A stretch of DNA of 64,000 nucleotides, from the NCBI GenBank assembly GCA_963732415.1, contig CAVSZK010000019.1, positions 186,001-250,000 of the forward strand. Direction: 5' to 3'. The notes beneath the pieces were generated by a model that was given only the letters and a program-made list of their open reading frames with translations, had not been told where the DNA came from and did not search any database. Of the stretch, positions 42,124 through 49,647 are shown piece by piece. The position numbers were made by a program, and so were the translations under genes. Each line of letters begins with the position of its first letter. Position 1 is the first letter of the stretch. Source of the stretch: RPQJ01 sp963732415 (GTDB lineage Bacteria; Pseudomonadota; Gammaproteobacteria; Steroidobacterales; Steroidobacteraceae).

Positions 42124-42915
42124 ATGGCGACTCGCACCCGCTACATCGTAGGGTTCACGGTGCTGAGCGTGCTGGCGGCCTTCCTGCTGCCGGCCATGCC
42201 CCAGCCCGTCTCGTACCACGATTTCGCAGATCACCGGGAAATGCTCGGGTTCGCCAACTTCCTCGACGTGGCGTCCAACGCAGCATTCGTGCTGGCTGGC
42301 GTCGCGGGATTTGCTGTCGTCCTGCGGCCGCGCACGGAATTTGAGTCGAACAGTGAGCGCTGGCCGTACGCGGTGTTCTTTGCCGGCATGGTGTTGACCG
42401 GGCTGGGCTCTGCCTACTATCACCTCGTGCCCGACAACGAGCGGCTGTTCTGGGACCGCCTGCCGATGACCATCGCGTTCATGTCGCTGATCGCCGCGCA
42501 GGTGGTCGATCGCATCAATGTCAGGGCGGGGCTCGCGCTGCTGGTGCCTATGCTGCTCGTGGGGGCGGCATCGGTCCTCTACTGGCGGGCAACGGAGCGG
42601 GCGGGCGCGGGCAACGTCATGCCTTACGCCGTGCTGCAGGGATACGCGGTGGTGATCCTGTTCCTGATGGCGCTGCTGCAGCCATCACGCTACACGCGTG
42701 GCAACGACATCTACTGGGTGTTCGCGGCTTACGTGCTGGCGAAGTTGCTGGAAACGTTCGATCGGCAGCTGCTTTCAATCGGCCACCTGGTCAGCGGCCA
42801 CACGCTCAAGCACCTCGCGGCCGCCTTCGCCGGCCTGGTGGTTTGCCGCATGCTGTGGCTGCGCCGCCTGCAGGCACGTTCCGCTGGAGGTCGCCTCAGC
42901 GACGTTATGCCTTGA
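42124..42915 (+). CDS. CREST-superfamily (ceramidase-like) membrane hydrolase
   Basis: 263-residue protein with about seven membrane helices. The alkaline-ceramidase/PAQR/Per1 (CREST) signature residues are visible: S-x3-H in 'GLGSAYYHLVPDN' (about residue 97), an aspartate in 'FWDRLPMTIAF' and H-x3-H in 'SGHTLKHLAAAF' (about residue 227). These coordinate zinc in the family. Hydrolysis of a lipid amide is inferred; the substrate is unknown. It is likely co-transcribed with the LapA-like gene. Confidence 0.8.
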   Translation: MATRTRYIVGFTVLSVLAAFLLPAMPQPVSYHDFADHREMLGFANFLDVASNAAFVLAGVAGFAVVLRPRTEFESNSERWPYAVFFAGMVLTGLGSAYYHLVPDNERLFWDRLPMTIAFMSLIAAQVVDRINVRAGLALLVPMLLVGAASVLYWRATERAGAGNVMPYAVLQGYAVVILFLMALLQPSRYTRGNDIYWVFAAYVLAKLLETFDRQLLSIGHLVSGHTLKHLAAAFAGLVVCRMLWLRRLQARSAGGRLSDVMP

Positions 42916-42994
42916 TGGTGTACCCGTCGCCCTGGGGGTAACGCGGACGGCGGTGGCCAGTAGTTCGCATTGGCCGGTAAACTTACCGCCACGC

Positions 42995-43070
42995 GCCCCG
43001 GTAGCTCAGTGGATAGAGCAACCGCCTCCTAAGCGGTAGGTCGCAGGTTCGATTCCTGCCCGGGGCGCCA
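42995..43070 (+). tRNA. tRNA-Arg (anticodon CCT)
   Basis: 76 nt. The acceptor GCCCCGG (42995-43001) pairs with CCGGGGC (43060-43066), the discriminator is G and CCA is encoded. The anticodon loop CTCCTAA gives CCT, reading AGG. The T-loop has GTTCGATTC. Confidence 0.95.
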
Positions 43071-43098
43071 GTCTGCAAGAACCTGCACGCGTCCTTTG

Positions 43099-43797
43099 CT
43101 ACTTCGCCAGCCCGTCGCGCCGCAGACGATCGGCAATTGCTTCGGCTACCGCCGCGATGGCGTTGTCCGATGTGTCGTTGTCCTTGACCGTTGTGCTGAT
43201 CGTGGCCACGAGCATCGCTTTCTGCGTGGAGTAGAACTTGCTGCTTACGGTGAACTGACCCTCGAGCAGGCTGAGCGATGGCTGGTCCTGGTACTGACCG
43301 TAGACCACCGGCAGGTCGTAAAAGCCCCAAGGGCCGACCGCGTCGGTCAACCCTTCAGCCTTGAAGTAGTACCCGCCACGGTCGTCACGGCTGCCGTCGT
43401 TCTGAACCGCCGCCTGTGCGCCCACGAGCCGGGTCGCGAGAACGGCGTCGGCACCAGTAGCGGCGACCATCTTCGCCACCGACTCCTGGGTAGGCGGGGT
43501 GACTGGCCTCGCCTGGTCGCAGCTCTGGATCACCTGAGTGGACGGACTCCTCAGCTGGTCGGCGAGAAATTGCTCGAACATGCAGCGGTTGTCCTCGCTG
43601 GCACTGACGCCGACGACCAGCACCCGCGAATACGTCGTGTCGCGCGGCGCGCCGGACGCCCAGGAGGTCGAGGACGTGGAACCCGAAGTCCCGGCACAGC
43701 CTGCGGCGCAGGTCAGCGCAAGCAGGGCGAGCGCGGGCCTCCAGAACGAGGCCGCAGTGTTGTTACTCGCCTTGGAGCGACGGATGTATGCGTTCAT
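43099..43797 (-). CDS. Predicted lipoprotein of unknown function
   Basis: 232-residue lipoprotein with lipobox 'TCAAGC' near residue 34 and a Ser/Thr/Gly-rich linker. The body begins 'SRVLVVGVSASEDNRCMFEQ' and contains 'ATGADAVLATRLVG' and a C-terminal helix 'AIAAVAEAIADRLRRDGLAK'. The pattern of a nucleotide-free alpha/beta domain is like DUF4136-type or other stress lipoproteins, but I cannot assign a family. It converges on tRNA-Arg. Confidence 0.65.
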   Translation of the reverse strand: MNAYIRRSKASNNTAASFWRPALALLALTCAAGCAGTSGSTSSTSWASGAPRDTTYSRVLVVGVSASEDNRCMFEQFLADQLRSPSTQVIQSCDQARPVTPPTQESVAKMVAATGADAVLATRLVGAQAAVQNDGSRDDRGGYYFKAEGLTDAVGPWGFYDLPVVYGQYQDQPSLSLLEGQFTVSSKFYSTQKAMLVATISTTVKDNDTSDNAIAAVAEAIADRLRRDGLAK

Positions 43798-43907
43798 GGC
43801 TACCTGCTGTCGTGGGCTTGATTTGCCGCGGCCCGGTACTCGGGACGGCGCGGCGATATTAGCAGTTGGGTGGCCCTGGTCAGAACGGCTCGCGCCCCGG
43901 GCATTTC

Positions 43908-43932
43908 GGCTAGTACCTACGCTAAACTAGCC
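43908..43932 (+). promoter_or_regulatory. Candidate operator and -10 upstream of sucA
   Basis: GGCTAGT (43908-43914) and ACTAGCC (43926-43932) form a perfect 7-bp inverted repeat with an 11-base spacer. A TAAACT hexamer at 43922-43927 could serve as -10. The site lies 60-84 bases before the sucA start and fits a dimeric regulator of the sucAB-lpd operon. Confidence 0.4.
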
Positions 43933-43991
43933 AACCCCTTCGCCGGTCCGGATGTCCTGGCCGCCGGGACAACGTCGAGCACCGATTCAAG

Positions 43992-46889
43992 ATGAGCGAA
44001 TTCGAGGCAATGCGGGCGTCCACGCCGCTCGCGGCGGGCAATGCCCCCTACGTCGAGGCGATGTATGAGCGCTACCTCGCCAACCCGGAGTCGGTGGGCG
44101 ATCGCTGGCGCGAGTACTTTGCCGGCATGGGCGGACTCGGCTCGGACACTGCCCACGGGCCGCTGGTCGAGGAACTCGCCCGACGTGCGCTGGCACCGCG
44201 ATTGGTGAGCGCGACTATATCGGCGGTCGCGCCGCCGGCTGCCAGCGACGGCGCGGCCAAGCAGGGCGCGGTATCCCGCCTGATCCAGATCTACGCCAAT
44301 CGGGGCCACCTGGTTGCCGAGATAGACCCGCTAGGGCTTATGGTGCGGCCGGTCCCGAAAGTGCTCGGTCTCGGCTACATGGGCCTCACCGAGGCTGATC
44401 TCGATATCGAGTTCCACACCGGCAGCCGCAATGGTGCGATCAAGCCGCGCCTGAAGCTGCGCGACATCATTGCCCAGCTGCAGCAGATCTACTGCGGGTC
44501 GATCGGCGCCGAATTCGCCCACGTCTCCGACGAGACCGAGCGGCTGTGGCTGCAGGACCGTTTCCAGGTCGGCAGGGTGCAGCAGCACTTCTCGCCCGAG
44601 GCGAAGAAGAACGTGCTCTGGGGCCTGACGGCGTCCGAGGGACTCGAGCGTTACCTTGCCACGCGCTATCCGGCGCAGAAGCGCTTCTCGCTCGAGGGAG
44701 GCGACAGCCTGATCCCGCTGCTCGACGACCTGGTCCAGGCCAGCGGCTCGCACGGTGTCGAGGACATCGTGATCGGCATGGCGCACCGGGGCCGCCTGAA
44801 CGTGCTGGTCAACGTACTTGGCAAGGTTCCCGAGGCTCTGTTCTCCGAGTTCGAAGGCAAGTACGACCTCGCGGCGCTCAAGGGTTCGGGCGATGTCAAG
44901 TATCACAAGGGTTTCTCGAGTGACGTGCGCACACCGGGCGGCAACGTGCACCTGGCGCTCGCCTTCAACCCGTCGCACCTGGAGGTCGTAAACCCTGTCG
45001 TGGAGGGTTCGGTGCGTGCCCGGCAGGAGCGCCGCGGCGACGCGACCGGCGTCAAGGTCATGCCGGTTCTGATCCACGGCGACTCGGCATTCGCCGGGCA
45101 GGGCGTAATCCAGGAAACGCTGCAGATGTCGCAGGCGCGCGCCTTCTACACCGGCGGCACCGTGCACCTGATCGTCAACAACCAGGTCGGTTTCACGACG
45201 CACGATCCACGTGACACGCGCTCGACACTGTACTGCAGCGACGTGGCCAAGATGATCGAGGCTCCGATCCTGCACGTGAACGGCGACGACCCGGAGTCGG
45301 TCGTGTTCGCGACGCGCCTCGCGGTCGAGTACCGGATGAAGTTCCACAAGGACGTGGTGATCGACCTGGTCTGCTACCGGCGCCTGGGCCACAACGAGGC
45401 GGACGAGCCGGCGGCCACGCAGCCGGTGATGTATTCGACCATCCGCTCGAAGCCCACGACGCGGCAGCTCTACGCGAGCCAGCTCGAGCGCGACGGCGTA
45501 ATCACCGCCGACGAGGCGGAGCGGATGGTCGAGGAGTATCGCAACGGCCTCGACGACGGCGACGGCATGCCGCAGGCCCGCAACGTGCTCGGCATGATCG
45601 GCAACGTGCACACGGTGGACTGGGTCAGGTACCACGACGTGGACTGGGCCGAGCAGGTGCCGACCGGCGTCAGGCTTCCGGTTCTCAAGGACCTCGCTGT
45701 TCGCTCTGTAACCTATCCGGAAGGATTCACGCTGCACAGGCAGGTCCAGAAGGTCATGGACGAAAGGCGGAAGATGGCTGCCGGCCAGGCGATGCTGGAC
45801 TGGGGGTTCGCCGAGACGCTCGCATACGCGACGCTTCTCGACGAAGGCTACGAGATTCGCCTGACCGGCCAGGACAGCGGGCGCGGTACATTTTTCCACC
45901 GCCACGCGGTCGGGCACGACCAGAAGACGGGCGCTGCCTACATTCCGCTCCGTCACCTGAAGGCGGGCCAGCCGCGATTCCGTGTGACCGATTCGCTGTT
46001 GTCCGAGGAAGCGGTGCTCGGCTTCGAATACGGCTACTCGACCACGGACCCCAACTGCCTGGTCATCTGGGAAGCGCAGTTCGGCGACTTCGTGAATGGT
46101 GCACAGGTCATCATCGACCAGTTCATCGCCTCGGGCGAGACGAAGTGGGGGCGTTACTGCGGCCTCACGATGTTCCTGCCGCACGGCTTCGAGGGGCAGG
46201 GGCCGGAGCATTCCTCGGCACGCCTCGAGCGCTTCCTGCAGCTGTGCGCCGAACACAACATGATCGTCTGCGTGCCCTCGACGCCGGCGCAGATGTTCCA
46301 CATGCTGCGGCGGCAGATGCTGCGCGACTTCCGCAAGCCGCTGGTCGTGATGACGCCGAAGAGCCTGCTGCGCCACAAGCTTTCGGTATCGCCGCTCGAG
46401 GACCTGTCGAAGGGCTTCTTCCAGGAGGTCATCGACGAGATCGACGACCTGCGCGCCGAAAAGGTGACCCGCGTGGTTTTCTGCTCGGGGAAGGTGTACT
46501 TCGACCTGCTCGAGGCGCGCCGTGCCGACGAGAGGCACGACGTGGCGATCGTGCGGATCGAACAGCTCTATCCTTTCCCCAGCGAGGAGTACGAGATCGT
46601 CCTGCACCGATACCCGAATGCGCTGGACGTCGTCTGGTGCCAGGAAGAGCCGCAGAACCAGGGCGCATGGTTCCAGATACGGCATCGCCTGCAGGAGAAA
46701 CTCGGTCCGAAGCAGGAACTCATGTACAGCGGTCGCGGGCCGTCGGCCGCGCCAGCCACGGGGATTCCACAGGTCCACGCGGAGCAACAGCACGGGCTCG
46801 TGCGCGCCGCCCTTGTCGCCCATACCATTGACGAAGTAGCACCACCGCCGCGCAGCCTGCGCGAGGCGGCCACCAGGAAGAAAAAATGA
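43992..46889 (+). CDS. sucA: 2-oxoglutarate dehydrogenase E1 component
   Basis: 965-residue thiamine-diphosphate enzyme that decarboxylates 2-oxoglutarate in the TCA cycle. The N-terminal 'YVEAMYERYLANPESVGDRW' helix binds the E2/E3 partners. The dehydrogenase core has 'KRFSLEGGDSLIPLLDD', 'IGMAHRGRLNVLVNVLGK', 'IHGDSAFAGQGVIQE' and the thiamine-diphosphate motif ending 'YRRLGHNEADEP'. The C-terminal part has 'HGFEGQGPEHSSARLERFLQ'. Length is near E. coli SucA (933). It overlaps sucB by four bases. Confidence 0.97.
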   Translation: MSEFEAMRASTPLAAGNAPYVEAMYERYLANPESVGDRWREYFAGMGGLGSDTAHGPLVEELARRALAPRLVSATISAVAPPAASDGAAKQGAVSRLIQIYANRGHLVAEIDPLGLMVRPVPKVLGLGYMGLTEADLDIEFHTGSRNGAIKPRLKLRDIIAQLQQIYCGSIGAEFAHVSDETERLWLQDRFQVGRVQQHFSPEAKKNVLWGLTASEGLERYLATRYPAQKRFSLEGGDSLIPLLDDLVQASGSHGVEDIVIGMAHRGRLNVLVNVLGKVPEALFSEFEGKYDLAALKGSGDVKYHKGFSSDVRTPGGNVHLALAFNPSHLEVVNPVVEGSVRARQERRGDATGVKVMPVLIHGDSAFAGQGVIQETLQMSQARAFYTGGTVHLIVNNQVGFTTHDPRDTRSTLYCSDVAKMIEAPILHVNGDDPESVVFATRLAVEYRMKFHKDVVIDLVCYRRLGHNEADEPAATQPVMYSTIRSKPTTRQLYASQLERDGVITADEAERMVEEYRNGLDDGDGMPQARNVLGMIGNVHTVDWVRYHDVDWAEQVPTGVRLPVLKDLAVRSVTYPEGFTLHRQVQKVMDERRKMAAGQAMLDWGFAETLAYATLLDEGYEIRLTGQDSGRGTFFHRHAVGHDQKTGAAYIPLRHLKAGQPRFRVTDSLLSEEAVLGFEYGYSTTDPNCLVIWEAQFGDFVNGAQVIIDQFIASGETKWGRYCGLTMFLPHGFEGQGPEHSSARLERFLQLCAEHNMIVCVPSTPAQMFHMLRRQMLRDFRKPLVVMTPKSLLRHKLSVSPLEDLSKGFFQEVIDEIDDLRAEKVTRVVFCSGKVYFDLLEARRADERHDVAIVRIEQLYPFPSEEYEIVLHRYPNALDVVWCQEEPQNQGAWFQIRHRLQEKLGPKQELMYSGRGPSAAPATGIPQVHAEQQHGLVRAALVAHTIDEVAPPPRSLREAATRKKK

Positions 46890-48139
46890 CGATCGAAGTG
46901 CGCGTACCCCAGCTGCCCGAGTCGGTCGCCGACGCGACGCTGGTTGCCTGGCACAAGAAGCCGGGCGACGCAGTGTCCCGCGACGAGAACCTCGTGGATC
47001 TCGAGACCGACAAGGTCGTGCTCGAGGTTCCCGCGCCCGCCGCGGGCGTCATCGTCGAGTTGAACGTGAAAGACGGCGCCACGGTTACCAGCGGCCAGTT
47101 GCTGGCGCTGATCGAGGAAGGAGCCGCCGGCGCCGCCCGGGACACGAAGCCTGCAGCGGCCGGCGGGTCTGCCGCCGCGGCGAAGTCCGATGCTGGATCG
47201 AAGAAGTCCGACGCGGCAGAAGTGAAGTCCGGGGCCGGTTCAGGCACCGGGGCTGCGGGCGACAAGCTCGCGCCGTCGGTCCGGCGGCTGGTCGAGGAAC
47301 ACAAGCTCGACACGGGAAACATTCCGGGCAGCGGACGCGATGGCCGCATCACCAAGGGAGACGTGCTCACTCACCTGTCGAGCCGGGATTCCGCCCCGGA
47401 GGGCGGGCCGCAGGCGCCCGCCACTGGGTCTGCAGGACCGCGTGCAGAGAGGCGTGTGCCGATGACACGCCTGCGAGCACGCATTGCCGAGCGGCTGGTG
47501 CAGGCGCAGGCCACGGCGGCCATGCTGACGACCTTCAACGAGGTGGACCTGACGGCCGTCAACGAACTGCGCGCCCGCCACAAGGAACGCTTCGAAAAGG
47601 CGCATGGTGCACGCCTCGGCTTCATGTCATTTTTCGTCAAGGCCTGCATCGAGGCGCTGCGTCGATACCCTGCGGTCAATGCGTCCGTCGATGGCAACGA
47701 CATCATCTACCATGAGTACTACGACATCGGCGTCGCGGTCTCCACCGACCGGGGGCTGGTCGTCCCGGTGCTGCGAGATGCGGATACGATGAGTTTTGGC
47801 GGCATCGAGCAGTCGGTCGTGGCCTACGCCAACCGCGCGCGGGAAGGCTCGCTCACGATCGAGGACCTGACTGGCGGCACGTTCACCATCACCAACGGGG
47901 GCGTGTTCGGCTCGCTGCTCTCGACGCCGATCCTGAACATGCCGCAGAGCGCGATTCTCGGCATGCACAAGATCCAGAAACGACCGGTTGTCGTGGATGA
48001 CCAGGTCGTGGTGCGTCCGATGATGTACCTCGCACTCAGCTACGATCACCGGCTGATCGACGGTCGCGAGGCGGTACAGTTCCTGGTCGCCGTGAAAGAC
48101 GCGCTGGAAGACCCGGCGCGCCTGTTGCTGCAGGTATAA
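46886..48139 (+). CDS. sucB: 2-oxoglutarate dehydrogenase E2 (dihydrolipoyl succinyltransferase)
   Basis: 417-residue core enzyme that transfers succinyl groups to CoA. The lipoyl domain has the modified lysine in 'LVDLETDKVVLEVPAP' (about residue 43). A Gly/Ala/Lys-rich linker follows, then the E3-binding domain ('APSVRRLVEEHKLD', 'GSGRDGRITKGDVLTHL', about residues 128-170) and the catalytic domain with 'YDHRLIDGREAVQFL'. Start overlaps sucA (ATGA); lpd follows nine bases later. Confidence 0.97.
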   Translation: MTIEVRVPQLPESVADATLVAWHKKPGDAVSRDENLVDLETDKVVLEVPAPAAGVIVELNVKDGATVTSGQLLALIEEGAAGAARDTKPAAAGGSAAAAKSDAGSKKSDAAEVKSGAGSGTGAAGDKLAPSVRRLVEEHKLDTGNIPGSGRDGRITKGDVLTHLSSRDSAPEGGPQAPATGSAGPRAERRVPMTRLRARIAERLVQAQATAAMLTTFNEVDLTAVNELRARHKERFEKAHGARLGFMSFFVKACIEALRRYPAVNASVDGNDIIYHEYYDIGVAVSTDRGLVVPVLRDADTMSFGGIEQSVVAYANRAREGSLTIEDLTGGTFTITNGGVFGSLLSTPILNMPQSAILGMHKIQKRPVVVDDQVVVRPMMYLALSYDHRLIDGREAVQFLVAVKDALEDPARLLLQV

Positions 48140-48148
48140 GGAGACAAC

Positions 48149-49579
48149 ATGTCCGACACCACCTACGACGTCATCGTGATCGGTGCCGGCCCGGCCGGCT
48201 ATCCCTGCGCAATCCGTGCGGCCCAGAACGGTCTCAAGGTTGCCTGCGTGGACGAATGGAAAAACCGCGACGGCACGCATGCCTACGGCGGCACCTGCCT
48301 GAACGCAGGCTGCATTCCGTCCAAGGCACTGCTCGAATCCACCGAGCTCTACCACCGTGCCCAGTCGGAATTCGCGGCGCACGGGATCTCGGCCGGCAGC
48401 CTCGCCTTCGACGTCGCCGCGATGCAGAAGCGCAAGACCAAGATCGTAAAGGCCTCCACCCAAGGCATCGTTGCGCTCTTCAAGGCGGCAGGCGTCACGG
48501 CGATGCAGGGACACGGGCGCCTGGTCGCCGGTAACAAGGTCGAGGTCACCGGCTTCGACGGCAAGAAGACCGTGCTCAGCGCCAGGCACGTGGTGCTCGC
48601 GTCCGGCTCGGTGCCTATGGAATTGAAGAGCGTTCCGTTCGACGGCAAGGACATCCTCGACTCCTGGGGCGCACTCGACCTCGAGGCGGTGCCGAAGCGG
48701 CTCGCAGTCATCGGTGCGGGTGTCATCGGCCTGGAACTCGGCAGTGTCTGGCGCAGGCTTGGTGCCGAGGTCGTCGTGCTCGAGGCACTCGAGCAGTTCC
48801 TGTTCATGGCCGACCAGCAGCTTGCGAAAGAGGCGCTCAAGCACTTCAGGAAACAGGGTCTCGACATCCGCCTGGGAGCGAAAGTCGGCGGCATGGAGCC
48901 TGGCAAGGATGGCGTAACGCTCAAGTACGAAGATGCTTCCGGCGCGAAGACCATTACGGTCGACAAGGTGGTGGTTGCGATCGGCCGGCGTCCGTACACG
49001 CTGGACCTGCTGGGCGAGGGCACAGGGGTGGAACTCGATGAACGCGGATTCATCAAGGTCGACCACGAATGCCGCACCGGTGCTGCCAATGTATGGGCGA
49101 TCGGTGACTCCGTGCGCGGACCGATGCTCGCGCACAAGGGCAAGGAAGAGGGCGTGATGGTCGGCGACCTGATCGCGGGCCTGGTTTCGGAGATGAACTA
49201 CAAAGTCATACCGTCGGTTATTTACACCGCACCCGAGATCGCCTGGGTCGGGCAGACCGAGGAAGAAGTGAAGAAATCAGGCCGCCCTTACAAGGTGGGC
49301 TCGTTTCCGTTCCTGGCCAGCGGGCGGGCCCGTGCGATGGAAGCCCCCGCAGGTTTCTGCAAGCTGATCGCTGCGACCGACGACGACGAGATCCTGGGCG
49401 TGCACATCGTGGGCCCGATGGCTGGCGAGCTGATTGCAGAGGCCGTGCTGGCGCTCGAATACTCGGCGAGCACCGAGGACCTGCAGCGCACGATCCACGC
49501 GCACCCGACGCTCAGTGAAGCGTTGCACGAAGCCGCGCTCGCGGCGGACAAGCGCGCGATCGACATGCCCAATAAGTAG
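48149..49579 (+). CDS. lpd: Dihydrolipoyl dehydrogenase (E3)
   Basis: 476-residue flavoprotein that reoxidises the lipoyl group with NAD+. It has the FAD-binding 'VIVIGAGPAGYPCAIRAAQ', redox-active disulfide 'GGTCLNAGCIPSKALL' (about residues 48-63), NAD-binding 'LAVIGAGVIGLELGSVW', and the C-terminal catalytic His-Glu in 'IHAHPTLSEALHEAAL'. ATG at 48149 follows AAGGAG. It is the last gene of sucAB-lpd, ahead of a palindromic repeat. Confidence 0.97.
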   Translation: MSDTTYDVIVIGAGPAGYPCAIRAAQNGLKVACVDEWKNRDGTHAYGGTCLNAGCIPSKALLESTELYHRAQSEFAAHGISAGSLAFDVAAMQKRKTKIVKASTQGIVALFKAAGVTAMQGHGRLVAGNKVEVTGFDGKKTVLSARHVVLASGSVPMELKSVPFDGKDILDSWGALDLEAVPKRLAVIGAGVIGLELGSVWRRLGAEVVVLEALEQFLFMADQQLAKEALKHFRKQGLDIRLGAKVGGMEPGKDGVTLKYEDASGAKTITVDKVVVAIGRRPYTLDLLGEGTGVELDERGFIKVDHECRTGAANVWAIGDSVRGPMLAHKGKEEGVMVGDLIAGLVSEMNYKVIPSVIYTAPEIAWVGQTEEEVKKSGRPYKVGSFPFLASGRARAMEAPAGFCKLIAATDDDEILGVHIVGPMAGELIAEAVLALEYSASTEDLQRTIHAHPTLSEALHEAALAADKRAIDMPNK

Positions 49580-49581
49580 CG

Positions 49582-49644
49582 TGGGACATTCTTAGCAGGG
49601 GACATTCTCCTTTTTCTGCACCGTGGAAAAGGAGAATGTCCCCC
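49582..49644. repeat. REP-like palindrome between convergent lpd and relA
   Basis: GGGGACATTCTCCTTTT (49598-49614) and AAAAGGAGAATGTCCCC (49628-49644) are perfect 17-bp inverted arms around a 13-base loop. Just upstream, GGGACATTCT (49583-49592) repeats the start of the left arm. The element lies exactly in the 68-base gap between the lpd and relA stops and could end both transcripts. The form recalls short palindromes spread by REP-associated tyrosine transposases; no such transposase is in the window. Confidence 0.75.
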
Positions 49645-49647
49645 CTG

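Noticed and set aside
44331..46823. 830-codon open frame antisense to sucA
   Set aside because: It lies entirely opposite sucA, whose protein is fully conserved. Its translation has no recognisable domain and is rich in His, Arg and Leu as expected from GC-rich third-position bias.
47627..49135. 502-codon minus-strand open frame opposite sucB and lpd
   Set aside because: It is antisense to two firmly identified genes and has no ribosome-binding site or domain.
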